Shown here: positions 36,706-49,087 of the stretch, one piece after another
How the letters are laid out: each line of letters begins with the position of its first letter
Position numbering within the stretch: position 1 is the first letter of the stretch
Source of the DNA: Paralvinella palmiformis
Taxonomy: Eukaryota; Annelida; Polychaeta; Terebellida; Alvinellidae
Direction of reading: 5' to 3'
Assembly: GCA_025642065.1 (NCBI GenBank)
Contig: JAODUP010000553.1
Location: forward strand, 52,501 to 116,500
Length of the DNA stretch: 64,000 bases
Position numbers and translations under genes: made by a program
Notes under the pieces: model-generated
What the model saw: the letters and a program-made list of their open reading frames with translations, nothing else
Told to the model about the DNA's origin: nothing
Databases searched by the model: none

Positions 36706-37250
36706 AGTCCACCTTAATTTAAATTTTTTAGATCTAATACAGCTAAACTCACAAATATTATTAATTATGTCAAAATGTGTAAACAATCAGCCACATATTA
36801 AATAATCCACTTCAAAGTGCTGATTACTCGACTTTTAATGGCCTGTGGGCGCCGCCATTTTTGAAGCTAGACAGATACCAGAAGCTCCTGAATGCTGACG
36901 TCAGTTCAGTATATCCGTTTGACCCGAAGTCTGTAGAGCCCATACAAAAGCATGTAAACAAGTGTGAGCAAAGAATTATTCCAGAACTAAACTGCATTAT
37001 CTTGTTAAAATTATGTCAGGAATGACATACAACCTTACCAGTTTGAACCAGAAGGAACACGAGAAGAGGAAGCTGATTAAAATTGGCTCAGAAATTAACA
37101 CCCAAAAGAAACTATAATCCGCGTCAGTCTAGAGAGTGCCATTGTGACATCAGAGCATTTCAGTTCTCCTTCCCGCCTTTGAATCTGGATTCTGGTGCAG
37201 CCGAAGTTGTCTTTTACAGGCATAATATTTATTCATGTTTTATTTTGTTC
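36706..37250. other. possible DNA-transposon remnant
   Basis: The segment starts aaagggatagtccacc and contains ggcgccgccatttttgaa, similar in flavour to the ends of the THAP element at 8260. No partner end was found. A short open frame (ATG near 37013) has no recognised domain. Confidence 0.2.
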
Positions 37251-37852
37251 TGAGTGGATTTTCTAACATTTCCTTGTTTTGTCAAATTCAAGGACATTTC
37301 CAGGAGCTGGAAAGTAAATTTGTTATTTTTCAGGTTTTCCAGGAAAATATTAAGAAATATGCTATTAATTAAGCTGATATAAACCTATCTTTTGTTACTA
37401 AGAAGTTATGAATTATATATATTCATGTATATTCAACGTTTATGCGGCAATATGACACAGTTTCTGAGTATGTATATTAAATAATTCGAATATGGCGTGG
37501 ACGTATTTAAATATCCTAGCTTTCGGTTTTTCAACTTTACATAACACATCTCATCTTATTGATTCCAGCTGTCACAAGACATCAATTAAGCATCTGTCCC
37601 TACATCTGCCAGCTTCCATCGTCACTGTTCGCATTCATCCATCTATGCTAGAGGGAGCATTTAATTCCTTTAGCCTCTCTCGTTTTGAGTTCTCATAAAA
37701 TGACTCCGCCACGAGAATGGAACTCTTCTTGTGGCGGCACGAAAGGAATTTCCGACGGGAGAAGAAAAACTAGTTTTATTGTTTTCGTTTTGAATTTTTC
37801 GCCATATCTCGTTGCATTTAGTGCCTGTTATTAGCTAAAATAAAGGCACATC

Positions 37853-37926
37853 ATGAAGCGGTCTCGAGTTGAGGAAGAACAGACAAAGGAGGCGAAAGTT
37901 TCGCGCGTGCACACGCAAAACAATGG
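37853..37926 (+). CDS. zinc-finger gene, exon 1 (first coding exon)
   Basis: ATG at 37853 opens MKRSRVEEEQTKEAKVSRVH and runs to AAC AAT GG before the donor gtatgt at 37927. The exon ends after two bases of a codon. The next proposed exon begins with exactly one completing base, so the junction gives a Gly codon and keeps the frame. The peptide is charged and basic (KRSR), which suits the N-terminus of a nuclear protein. Upstream sequence is moderately GC-rich and repeat-free; no clear TATA box is seen. Confidence 0.6.
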
Positions 37927-38437
37927 GTATGTCTTGGTGTGCTGTGCACGGTTGTGAAATATTTCAAGAGCTTGTTTTTGTGGCAACTCTTACACAGTCT
38001 TGTCCTCCTACCAGAAAAACCACGTCATCTTGTCAGTATATGCCACGATTAGACTAATATCCTGAATGTATGTGCAATTAACAAGCGCACTAAGCTGATA
38101 ACTTCTGCCTTTCCTCCCAAATATTATCTAGAACTAGAAATATAATTTGATCTATCATTCTATGATTATGTTTGTTTAATTAAAAGTTTTGGATCTAGGG
38201 GGGAGGTTCAACCACCTTACAGTTCAATGGTTTGATCTTAGTATACGTGATATAGCAGTTGGCAAGAAGTACTTTTCTACCAATCCATTAATGTTTATAA
38301 TAAGACATTGATCACGTGATTTGTGTTCCAATTCAGTGTCGTAAACGTTATTTACATAAGCGAAGTGGTGGGAGGGAAGGTTCAACCACAGTGCTGGGCA
38401 GTTCGACTACACATGGTGGGGATAATCTACCAATTCA

Positions 38438-38568
38438 GTTTACGACCACTTTTGTGTATATGGTACGCTAAATAGTCAGAGCAACTTCCGAAGGTTATGA
38501 AGCTAAGTCAAAGATGAAACACCCTTCAGATATGCCAACGCACTACCAACTAGACCTTGGAGGTGTCC
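38438..38568 (-). mobile_element. SINE family A copy 11, internally deleted
   Basis: The body (gtttacgaccacttttgtgt, gatgaaacacccttcagata) joins a shortened head (ctaccaactagaccttggag) with the B-box region missing. It lies in intron 1 of the zinc-finger gene. Confidence 0.78.
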
Positions 38569-39439
38569 CTTCATCGTTTCATAAAACTGATAAATCTTCA
38601 TTTCAGCTAGTTCACAATTTGATTCATTTATTTGCAATAAACGAAGACCCATATTTACAGCATATCATCATATTACTATTTCATTTGTATAAAGAAAAAA
38701 ACTAAATAGTTCTGTGTGTAGCTAACTAACAACAAGTCAGAGAAAAGTCTACCACAATACTGGGCTTTGCATCTGATATATATTAGGGTATAAAACATCA
38801 CATAATTGTCACATGATTCATAAGGCTGTACCCGGAGTAAATGATCGTACTAGCAGTTTATGTAATTTAGAAATATGTCACATGATCTTTATCTGATGAC
38901 CCATTTAGGATAGTGACACAGAAATTATAGTCTGCAAATAGCAAATCGACAAAATGGAGGAACAGATCGATCACTTTTGTTTCCCTTGTTATTTCTAAAT
39001 TTATTGACGTAAGCTTATTTTATTTCTACATACATTAATTGTTTAAAAAGATACCACATAGAGAAGAGAGCTAATGAATATCAAATACAGTGAAAATCTA
39101 ACACAAACTGAAATGGCGTGAATGTTTCTTACAGACTTTTGAAATATTGACACCTAGTAGCAAAAGTTCGAATTTTCACACACACTTTCAGTTGCTAATT
39201 GTTCTTCACTGGTGTATTGTTGCAAATTGTTTCAAAGTAAACACAAAACAATTCTTCAATTATATATTATGTTCCAGCCCAAAACTATTAAATATAATAA
39301 ATAACAAATAGGGTTTTAATGTTGTGGTTGATTCTCCCCGCCTGATCGAACCTGCCCACTTCTCCCCTTATCGTAATGGGATAATTAATGAAAGGTTATA
39401 ATTTAGAGAATTAGAATTTATGTTTGCAACAAAAGGTGT

Positions 39440-40765
39440 GTTGAAATGCTTCTTTCAATTCTGCCAGATAAGTGTATGAATCCATTATATAAAATTATTT
39501 CAGTGATTCTACCTGTTTTGTACCAGTTTTTTCTTGTGTGGTTGTCTGAATCAGTGAATGTATAAAGATAAATGATTATTTGGATTGCCAAAATCTTCTA
39601 TATAAACATCAATATGGATTCTGTGCAAAACATTCTATAATTCATCCCGTCTTGCACCAGCTTAATCAATGTGCTAAAATTTAAATCCATGTAAATATAC
39701 TTTATCAATTTTGGGTGATCTGTCAATAGCTTTTGATGTTGTTAATCCTTGTGAAAAAGCTTGATTTTCATGGTATATGTGGAATTGTGAATTATCCGTC
39801 GAACAGGAAACAATACGCCAATCTCCAAAACAACAAATCTAGTATGGAAAAGATATAATATGGCATTCCTCAGGGATCGATCTTGGGGGCCACTACTGTA
39901 TCTAATATATGTGAATGATATTGCAAATTGTACACATGGAAATATTCTCTCCTTTGCTGATGACAACCCCTGTATTTATCTGATTGCAATTTAGGCAAGT
40001 TATTTGTAAATGCAAACATAGAGGTAAACAAATTATTTAATTGGTTCTGCGTAAATAGACTATCCTTAGATCCAACAAAAACTAAATTCTTAGTTATGGG
40101 AAACTCAAATAATCGTATTAATTGAAATTCAGCAATAAAAATTCTATATTAATGGAACAACATTAACTCAAATAGGATCAAATTTTCATGAAAACTATCC
40201 TACCAGTGAACAATCTAAAAACTTTATATTATGCATTAATTCACCCTCACCTCTGATAGAGAATCTTAGCTTGGCGGAGTGCTAAATCCTCCACCATTAA
40301 TAAAACAGAACTTCTACAGAAACGTGCCGTAAGAACTATAATCAGAACAAATTATAACAGCCACACTGAACCACTATTTAACAAAAACTGGTATCTTGAA
40401 ATGAAATAATTTGTATGAATCCCAAGTAGCACTTTTTATGCATGACTATGTTTCTAATGTATTACCTATGTCCTTTGACAAAACTTGCAAGTTTAATTAT
40501 GAAATCCAGGAAGATCACCAGACGATCTAATCAAATGTATATTGAGCTATGTAACTCCACCTTTGCAGGACAATCATCACTCTATAACCTCCCTCTTATA
40601 TGGAACAGGTGGTGTAGTATTATTTCAAATGGGTCTTCAAGAAGCCATGCCAAGAAACAAATCAGCCATTTCATATTATCATCATATTCAAATTCAGCGA
40701 CCTGCTCTAACAAAAGATGCAGAGCTTGCTTTGGAAATTAGATTGCTTTCCATTAGTATATAAGA
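39440..40765 (+). mobile_element. non-LTR retrotransposon (LINE) reverse-transcriptase remnant
   Basis: Broken frames spell, in order: HQYGFCAKHSIIHPVLHQLN, an LSIAFDVVNP piece, GIPQGSILG..LLYLIYVNDI, the catalytic-box remnant SFADDN, then FNWFCVNRLSLDPTKTKFL. A C-terminal part follows (LQKRAVRTIIRTNYNSHTEPL, IWNRW). These are reverse-transcriptase fingers and palm motifs, with many stops and frameshifts. The element is in intron 1, in the sense orientation. Confidence 0.85.
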
Positions 40766-40960
40766 GATCCCTATTACACCTGAAACGTACAACTTAACAG
40801 TGTACTGTATTATTCTTTTTCACAACGTTACCCGACCTGGCCAAATAATAGAAATGTTATCATCCCATCACCCTATTGCTCTTCCGTTGATGTGCCCCGG
40901 ATGCAATATTATTTTCTACTGTTGCATTATATCTATTGTATTCATGCACGTGGATATCGA

Positions 40961-41151
40961 GGGCACCTCCGTGGTCTAGCGGTAGCGTGCTGGACCACAG
41001 ATCACCACCACCCGTGTTCGAATCCCGGCGTGGGCATATCTGAAGGTCGCTTCATCTTTCACTTCGTCTCATTACCTTTGGAGGTCACTCGGCCCATTTA
41101 GCCTACCTTGTGCACAAAAGTGGCCGTAAAAAATCAATCATCGTCATCATC
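40961..41151 (+). mobile_element. SINE family A copy 12, full length
   Basis: An intact-looking head (cacctccgtggtctagcggt), B box gttcgaatccc and a complete body. Target-site repeat acgtggatatcga (40948-40960) and acatggatatcga (41152-41164). Confidence 0.94.
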
Positions 41152-41164
41152 ACATGGATATCGA

Positions 41165-42069
41165 AAATAGGTCTCAGTTATAGGAGAACTTTTATGTTGA
41201 TTATTTATGTTTATTCTCGGCCAGTATGATAAATAGGACCTATCGTTGGTTTAATGGGCTAACACAAAAGGAAATACTCAGTTTGTATTTGCCCGTTATG
41301 CCGCATTAGCTTGTGAATAATTCACTATTTAAACACTTTTAATGAATTTAAGTTAGCATGACTGACGTATTGTCATTAAACTCTAGTCGTGTGGTTCTGT
41401 CTGGCATTTTGTTACAGTTTACTAGTGCATTAAGCCCTCCAGTATTTTAACTGCACATCAGTGCAATGTTCCATTTGGTCTTGATGATATATGATGGGAT
41501 ATAAATAAAATAACAATTATGGTTATTGGGGAGATTCAACTGAGATAGATTTGTGGTATTTATAAACAAAAATTCTATATATTTATAAAACTATCACTGT
41601 AATAGTGGTCCACATTAAAACGAAGTCCCTTGACGACTATTCAGGGTACAACATATTTTTATAGCACTTAGTTAATAGAATCGTATCCATCAAGATCTGG
41701 TAAGTTGTTTGTATCTATTAACATTTATAGATTGGCTGAACTCACCTTTGTGTTTCTAGAAAAGGTTTTCATGCGAGGCATGTTTTTGTTTTCCTCAAAC
41801 AGTAGATTTATTTTGACCACTTACTCATCTATGGCTAAATAGAATCCTTCCATGTGGGTGCATGTGCCTACGTGTTTTTCTTCTTCCAGCTATTCAGTTA
41901 CCAGATGTTGCCATCTGCTCAGAAATTAACAGGCGAAGGTTGTTGATTGTCTGTAGAAACATGGCATGACTCTTTGATTAACTATGGCACTGCATTTCAT
42001 CAAGTAGATTCAATAATATTGAAACACAAATGCTTCTTGAAAACATGCAGTTAAACTTATATGGTAATA
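41165..42069. other. intron 1 sequence
   Basis: I see nothing recognisable; AT-rich intronic sequence. Confidence 0.5.
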
Positions 42070-42225
42070 AGATGCCTCCGTGGCCTAACTGGTAGCACCA
42101 TTCTGCACAGATCTGTGACACCTGGGTTCAAATCTGGACTGAGCTATATTAGAACGGTGTTTCATTTTTCAACTCTTGTCTTGTTACCTTTGCAGATTGC
42201 CTGTGTGTACAAATGTAGCCTTGAA
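42070..42225 (+). mobile_element. SINE family A copy 13, diverged
   Basis: Head tgcctccgtggcctaactgg, B box ggttcaaatctgg, and faint body similarity (gtgtttcatttttcaactc, gtgtacaaatgtagcc). Confidence 0.72.
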
Positions 42226-43479
42226 GCAGCACCATTTGATAACTCACCTTTTCAGACTTGCTTATCCTTCCTACGTTTCCTTTCCGTCTGATCATTGTTG
42301 ATGAACTTTGCATCATACTCGGACTATGAGTTTGCCCAACCCCTAGGGATACTAGGTTTGCCACTGAGCTCGATTCTTTTCGAGGATATTGGCGCTATGG
42401 AAGTTTTGTTTTTATTATTTAAAATTTGCGTGATAATAAACATCATTTTATCAAGTTTATAGATAGTTCTTATCTTAAGGCAGGTTCTCTTGTTAACATA
42501 ACAGTGTAAATTTGTAATAAAAAATGGCAGAGCTCTCAAACTGACAAACTGTATTGCACAGATGTTAGTGCACTAAGGAATTGCTTTAAATTGGCCTGAC
42601 AGACCACAGCTTGTAATATAACTTAGATCGTGGAAGTCAAATTTGTGAACTCTGAGAGGAGGAAATATTCAGTGGAATGAGTGGATTATGGTTTACTAAT
42701 TGTAGATTGCTATCTGCTAATTAATTTTGATCTATTTAAAGAAAACTAATGTTCACAATATGCACATGACACATCATAAACATGTTATATTACGATTCGT
42801 TTTATGCTAATAATGATCTCTATGAATTCTAATGTAGCTGTGATTTAGATGTGCAGACACAAGAAACGAGAAAACACACCTCATCATCAAACACACTGAT
42901 GATCCAGTTATAAATTGGGTAATAACTTCTGGAGAGTGTCATGTGAAAAGGATATAATCCCCCATTCCCTAATTTTTACTGTAGATTCAAATAGCAACGT
43001 GCAGTAAATCAGATTTTAAAAGCTATTTGCACTGATTATCAGACTATGGTAGATGAGCTCTGACCACAAAAGACAGTAAAACAGCATCACTGATAATATA
43101 TATTGTGTGTGTGTGTGTTCCCTTGAATCAACAAATGATGGTTATTTCTTTTCTGTACTATGTGGTCCTGTGTGTATCAGCCAGTTTACTCCACAGGATG
43201 AGAATTCTGAACGGATCCATGGTTTACGGAAGTTTTTACTGGGCTTTGGGTTGTGCTTCATAGGTCCGTGTAGACCCAGTGAGATCTTGCTAATGGATCC
43301 AAAATCACTGTGATGGCTCAGAGGGTCATTAGGCACGAAATTCAAGTTATCACCTGAATGCCTTTGTTGAACAAAGTTTGTTCTATTTGCTTTGGTTCCT
43401 TCTTTTAAGTGTTTGAACAGACTGCATAACTTGGTCTCATTAGATATGTTTAATCTCTGCAGTGGTCATAATTGGAACG
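42226..43479. other. intron 1 sequence
   Basis: I see no exon or element in this stretch. Confidence 0.45.
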
Positions 43480-43605
43480 TTTGGCAATGAGCATCTGCCA
43501 AGGGAATCAAATCCAGAAAACACAGGCATGAGCCAGAATAAAACTGACAACTTAGAAGTTTGCAGCATACTACTCTAACAATTGTGCCATCGCACTGCCC
43601 TGTGA
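43480..43605 (-). mobile_element. tRNA-headed SINE, family D copy 2
   Basis: The minus strand reads gatggcacaattgttagagt, then tgctgcaaac, a degraded B box and ttcccttggcagatg. It matches the family D layout at 56434. Confidence 0.5.
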
Positions 43606-44286
43606 ACTGATAATGTGAAAAGTACCCTAATAATTTTAAGTTTAACTGTAGTTCAGCTACTAGAACTGGTGTCCAACAATATCAAAATTCCAGGCAACAT
43701 TTTGGCCACAAAGACATCCAATCCGGATGAATGGATGGTAAAAACCAGATTTGGATAAATAATGGTTCATCATGGTTTATCTGTAGATGAAATATTTCTA
43801 GAACTCCTTGCACTAATTCATTTCATTGTGTACAAACACATATCCGCTGAGAATGCGTGTTCTCCAAATACAGTTCAAAATATAAACTTTTAGTACCTTT
43901 TGCCCTGCCTTGGGCAGTCCATATCGTTTCTTGATACCCATTAACCTATTTAATATAAAACCATTAGATTTTAATCGTGCATAAAAATTGGAAGGCTAAA
44001 CAAACTCTTTTGAAAATATATGATTCAAATTATGTGGTTGACTACCTAGTTTCCATTTCAGTTCTGCTGTTTTTTTAAGATACAGTGACTGACATTTTCT
44101 TACAATGTAATACAAAAAAATGGGGTTTTAGCAGTTCATTTAGTGCACGCTTTGTGTCACCAAGATAGGGGTTCTTATTGTTCTTACTAGGGATCCTTGG
44201 TAAGTAAACGTTGAAGAACCCCTAGTTTGTGTGTGTGTATATATATATATAATTAATTTCATGATATTTTGTTTATTCTTAATCAG

Positions 44287-44417
44287 GTCAATTAGCGAAG
44301 ATGAGAATATCGTGGTTATACAGGTACCAACAGGTGATGAGGCTCAGTCAGCTGAGGCAGAAGTGATAACCATTGGTGAGGATGAGGCTGGATCCAGTGT
44401 GGTCTTAGATAATGCAG
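44287..44417 (+). CDS. zinc-finger gene, exon 2
   Basis: The acceptor is tcttaatcag and the donor is gtatgt. The exon reads SISEDENIVVIQVPTGDEAQ and continues acidic through EVITIGEDEAG to VVLDNA plus one base. Its phases match both neighbours (one base in, one base out). The low-pI, valine- and isoleucine-rich sequence looks like an activation or linker segment. The introns are 6360 bases (upstream) and 4670 bases (downstream), and both contain SINE and LINE insertions. Confidence 0.72.
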
Positions 44418-45922
44418 GTATGTCTTATATATTATGGCTGTGTAATGACGAAAGTTTCTTGTAGATATTACAGCTGGGATGTTAGAGGAATTGGATAATT
44501 AGTGTAGCTGTGATGGCACAGGCAATACACGTTCGATGGCATAGAAATAGCATTGATGGCATAGAAATATCATAGATGGTACAGCTGTGATGATGCAGAA
44601 TTGTCACAAATAATTCAGCTGTGAAGGAGTAGGAATATAACAGCTGTGACGACATGCCTGTTGGTTAATTAGTCCAGCTGTGGTAATACAAGTATGTTAT
44701 TTGGAAATATGAGATTTTGGTATTAACAAATTGAATTAAATTTTTATAATATAGATAAAAAATGTAGTACAGTTGAAACTATCCTTGAACTAACAGCTCT
44801 ATCATTAATCAGGTTATATTTATGGATGTTTGTTTTTTTATTGATATTCATACACCATTAACTAGTTAACAGTTAATTGCTAAACAAACTCAAAAACAAA
44901 TTTATAATTTGCCCCCAAAAATGTATTAGTAGGCATGTGTACTTTAAGGTAACTGTGCATAGAGTTGTTTTTTTATGCATATTCTGATGCATTGATGCAT
45001 GCTCGTGTGTTCATTCATCAAATTGGAGTATTGGGTCCGCTTGTATTGACGAAATATTTGATAATATGACATGTAAAGAAGAACATGTTTTACTCGGTGC
45101 AAAATAACTTATCTATACACCAATGCAGTGGACCTTCTGTATACAGCTGTGCACCTGCTTAGAACAGCACATGTGTGTGGAAAAAATGTGGTCTTTTCTT
45201 GCTATTTCTGTTCACTGATTTACCCCTGCTGCATTATAGTCAAATCACCAAAATTGGAGTGGGAGAGAATTCAAGTTTATGACCAGTTAGATTTAGTGCC
45301 AGGTTCAGCTATTTTCACATGATGTGCTGAGTGATGAAGTAATTCAATCCGCAACAAAAACTGAACATGATTCACGCCATTTTCCTGACTAAAAATGAAT
45401 ACCGTTTCAATTTCTGTGCCCATCACCACTTCATTTGTCATTTATTGAGCAGAGGGTACAATATCCTCTTGGATAAACACTAATAAGTGTTCTGTGCCTT
45501 TTATACATATCATTGTGATTCTGTTCTTTCTTATATCATTTTGTCCACATCGTAATCAATTACCTTGGTCCTGTACTTGCCCCAGTGAGGGAAGTGAGGT
45601 AGTGAGGAAAGGTATGCACACATCTGAGATGACATAATGTTTGGCTCATATAAGTTATCAGATGTACTACTGGATTGACTCATCAGGACACACTCCGAAA
45701 GCAGTCCACTGAGCACAAAGCCATCCAGCAATGAGTTATATTTTTCATCTGGGGCATGTGATTGGACAATTTCACCCTGCCGATTATATAATGGGTTTTG
45801 CAAGAAATTTGTTCACACAGAGGAAGAGACCTCATGCAAGAATCAATAAGCCTGCACATATTGATATTGGTAAACAGAGCGATTTCAGTGCTTGGTAGAA
45901 CTTCTAATCCAGCCAATTGATT
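44418..45922. other. intron 2 sequence
   Basis: A degenerate run at about 44490-44690 repeats the words cagctgtgatgg and catagaaat. The rest shows no element. Confidence 0.45.
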
Positions 45923-45934
45923 GGTTCATCTTCA

Positions 45935-46082
45935 TGATGATGTTTTACGGCCACTTTTGTGCACATGGTAGGTTAGATGGGCCGAGCGACCTCCAAAGGT
46001 AATGAAGCGAAGTGAAAGATGAAACAACCTTCAGATATGCAGGATTCGAACACGGGTAGTAGTGATCCACGGAGGCACCCCT
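45935..46082 (-). mobile_element. SINE family A copy 14, internally shortened
   Basis: Body complete, head short (part of the A-box side deleted), B box gattcgaacacggg. Target-site repeat ggttcatcttca (45923-45934) and ggttcagcttca (46083-46094). Confidence 0.9.
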
Positions 46083-46462
46083 GGTTCAGCTTCAAAATAT
46101 TACTTCAGTAATTGTATACAAACGTTTACTGAACCCCTGAAGCAATATGGGGACAGAAATCAGTGTTTGATTTGTTGGAACTTGAATTCCCTGAACCTTT
46201 TTTTATAATTAAACATCAATACAGATTTCTGTACTTGAAATTGAATAGATAATTAGGTGATGATGGTCGGTAGTTATTCCCGCTGTTGATGAGGCTTGTG
46301 TCTTGCCTGAAATAGCACATTAGCACTGGCAGGGCTTTTGTTTACAAGGGTGAAAATGTATACATAAGTGTTCCCACTGATGTTACGGAGCCTAGTCATA
46401 CATCTTCTGATCAAATATTATAGTGATCTGTCACTAAATGTATCCAAAAGTTGAAAACTTGC

Positions 46463-46626
46463 AAAGGTCTAATTAATAGCGCATTGGATCACAGATCAAC
46501 ACCGCCTGATTTCAAATTTCGGCGTGGGCATATCTGAAGTGTGTTTCATCTTTGACTTTGATTCATTACCTTTGGAGGTCGCTCGGCCTGTTTAGCCTAC
46601 TGTGTGTACAAAAGTGGCCGTAAACT
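46463..46626 (+). mobile_element. SINE family A copy 15
   Basis: The head's extreme 5' end is missing (starts near aaaggtctaattaatagcgc). B-box region and full body to tggccgtaaac follow; there is no ATC tail. Confidence 0.85.
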
Positions 46627-46837
46627 CCACGGTATGCCGTTTTGATTGCTAAATGCTACTATTTCACTTGGTTACGTCGCAAGTGATTTATTGTTCTCCA
46701 CGATTATTTCAATCCTTAAGAATATGAAAAAATCTCTCCTCTAACAAAAACTACAGGAGGACTGCTCTTTGTTTAGCTATTCACAAAGTAATTGATATGG
46801 ATATTATAGATCTATTCTCAGAATATTTGTAGTTGTC

Positions 46838-46922
46838 TGCATCAGATTTATAGTTTGGCTTTAAGCCAGACTATAGCACTACTTTATGTACGGCTATTTG
46901 TATGGAGACAGATAATTATTAT

Positions 46923-46967
<45 letters not shown>

Positions 46968-47530
46968 AAAGCAGTGACATATACAGCTGCATACTAGTAC
47001 TAGATGCCTGTAAAGCATTTGACAAAGTAAATAATGGAAAATTGTTGATATGATACAATATGATGTTTATTTCCAATTTCCAGACATATATAAACATACC
47101 ATTACCAGGTAAACATTGTAGTATATTGATAATTCAGAGAAATTTACCTTGTATTATTATATGTTTTCTGCTTCATAGTTACGCACTTCACCAAGTGTGT
47201 CTCATGGAATTCACGTAAAACATCAATATTTCAGTACTTTAAATGGCATGAAGCATGGAGGTATTCTATCACCAATTCTTTTAATTGTGTATATAGAGGA
47301 ATTGGCAATAATATTAAAGAATTCTTGCCTTGAATACCATATATGTAATTATTAAGTAAGTGCCACAGGATATTACAATGATCTTAGACGGGTCTGAGCC
47401 CCAAAATTCAGCCCCTTAATAATATGCCATCCAGCTGTTCAGAATTTGCAGCCGAATACGGTATTACTTTCAATGCAAAGAAAACATGCATGCATGAATT
47501 TTGGTTCCGATGTCACTGAGAATGAATGCG
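46838..47530 (+). mobile_element. second LINE reverse-transcriptase remnant
   Basis: Decayed reading with FGFKPDYSTTLCTAI, then LLDACKAFDKVNNGKLL (an RT palm motif), then NGMKHGGILSPILLIVYIEE and a later ITFNAKKTCM piece. Stops, a (TA)n insertion at 46926-46960 and a lost FADD box show that it is dead. Its motifs differ from the copy at 39440, so it belongs to a different LINE lineage. Confidence 0.75.
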
Positions 47531-47868
47531 TCATACTTGATAACTGTTTAATATTATGGTCAGATAAAGTAAAACAAAGATCTCAGATATGTGGTTAATA
47601 ATAAGCCGACTGGCATTGACAACTGTCTGTCTAAGCTAGCAATTTTTTCAAGTGTCCGTAAACAAACCAGTTGGTGATCAATTTTGGTACTCTCCAAACA
47701 TATATTTTGTCTTGTCTTGTCACTGCTCTTCTTTTATAGATCATAACTGTGATGTGTTAACTCAAATGGTTTTGTCTCTTGTTGTATTCAATGGAATAAG
47801 GCAGTATGGAGGATACTTAATCTGCCGTATAGATGTTACATGTTGCTATTAGGTCCATTAATGCAACA

Positions 47869-48073
47869 GGCTCATATGGCCTAGTGGGTGAGAATGTGGG
47901 AATTTTTCACTCATGGTCATGCTGTTTGGGAGGTCGGAGGTTCGAATCCCAGCCGTGGCATTATAGTTGTAGGAGTTTTTCATCCAACCCGGCAACTGGC
48001 AACGTTTCCTCTGCCGAATCTAAATTCTAAATTTATTTAGAATTAGTCCTCGTGGTGAAGCAGTGAATTACAG

Positions 48074-48109
<36 letters not shown>

Positions 48110-48172
48110 TCTCCCTCATTTCAGGTAGCTAAACCACTTTAAATAACTGCCATTTCGGCCATTATTATTAGT
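47869..48172 (+). mobile_element. SINE family E copy 1
   Basis: Head ggctcatatggcctagtggg, B box ggttcgaatccca, then gcattatagttgtaggag, ttagtcctcgtggtgaagc and atgcgtctccctc, to an (ATT)n tail. The family is confirmed by copy 2 at 58439-58716. A (TA)n array (48073-48107) sits inside this copy but not in the other. Confidence 0.85.
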
Positions 48173-48654
48173 GCACAATTATGAGTTAAAACAGATCGAT
48201 TCATATATCAGATGTTGAGGAACCAAAATTCTATCTGTGTTTCCATTATTAGACTGCTGTATTTGTTAAAAACTCTTCTCTTGCTCGGAATGGCGCAAAA
48301 TTTGTCATCGAATGTTGCACTAATATATGGTGTAAATGATCTTGATCCATGTAAACATGTTCTTGCCAGTTGTACGAGAGATCCCTTAGATAATATTCAG
48401 AAATCTATCATCCTTGAAAATGTTACATGAAATTAAATGAATATAGTATGATGTTTGCGTAAAATAACAGTCAGTTTTAATAATATTAATTCGTTCAACC
48501 TACACTTAAACACATGTTTCGTTTATTTAATTTTTGATGTTCCAATTGTTGCATTTGCAATTGTGTGTAATATTTATGTACTACGGGTATGAAATTATGT
48601 GTGTGTCTGTGTGTGTAAAACTCATCAGTGAGTTGACTCAATTAGTGTTAATGT

Positions 48655-48938
48655 TAATATTGAGCTGCAATGCTGTCATGTGGTGACTGGTTCACTTATC
48701 CATAAAAAATGAGTACCTGACAGGATGTGATGGCTATATCAGTATATGTTTGAGTAACACTTTGCACCTATAATGGCAGCATGCATTGTATACTGCCTTG
48801 GGAGTTGAGATATGTGCTGGGTGGAAACAGGTCTGAGTCAGGGATAATAATATTGAAAATAATATTGTAAAGTGCCTTAGACTAGTTAGAGCAGCTTCTA
48901 GCTAAATAGGGCACGATAAATAGCACTTATTATTATTA
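48655..48938 (+). mobile_element. SINE family B copy 3, headless
   Basis: Body matches 17680-17944 (gagctgcaatgctgtcatgt, cctgacaggatgtgatggct, gagcagcttctagctaaata), but the tRNA-like head is missing. Similarity continues past the (ATT)n tail to about 49003, as at the first copy. Confidence 0.87.
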
Positions 48939-49087
48939 CATATTACCTGAAATTTTCAGTTAATCTGTATTAAATCCCAGTTAGCAATAGATGTATTACC
49001 TGAATGTAAACATAAACATTATATTTTACTCTGTTAAGTATTGTATGAATGAACCACACTGATGCTCACTGTTTTACTCCATTGCAG

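Noticed and set aside
38514..38705. 63-codon frame
   Set aside because: It begins inside a SINE A copy and has no protein features.
45128..45803. Frames of 64-90 codons in intron 2
   Set aside because: No splice-phase fit, no domain, and AT-rich intronic composition.
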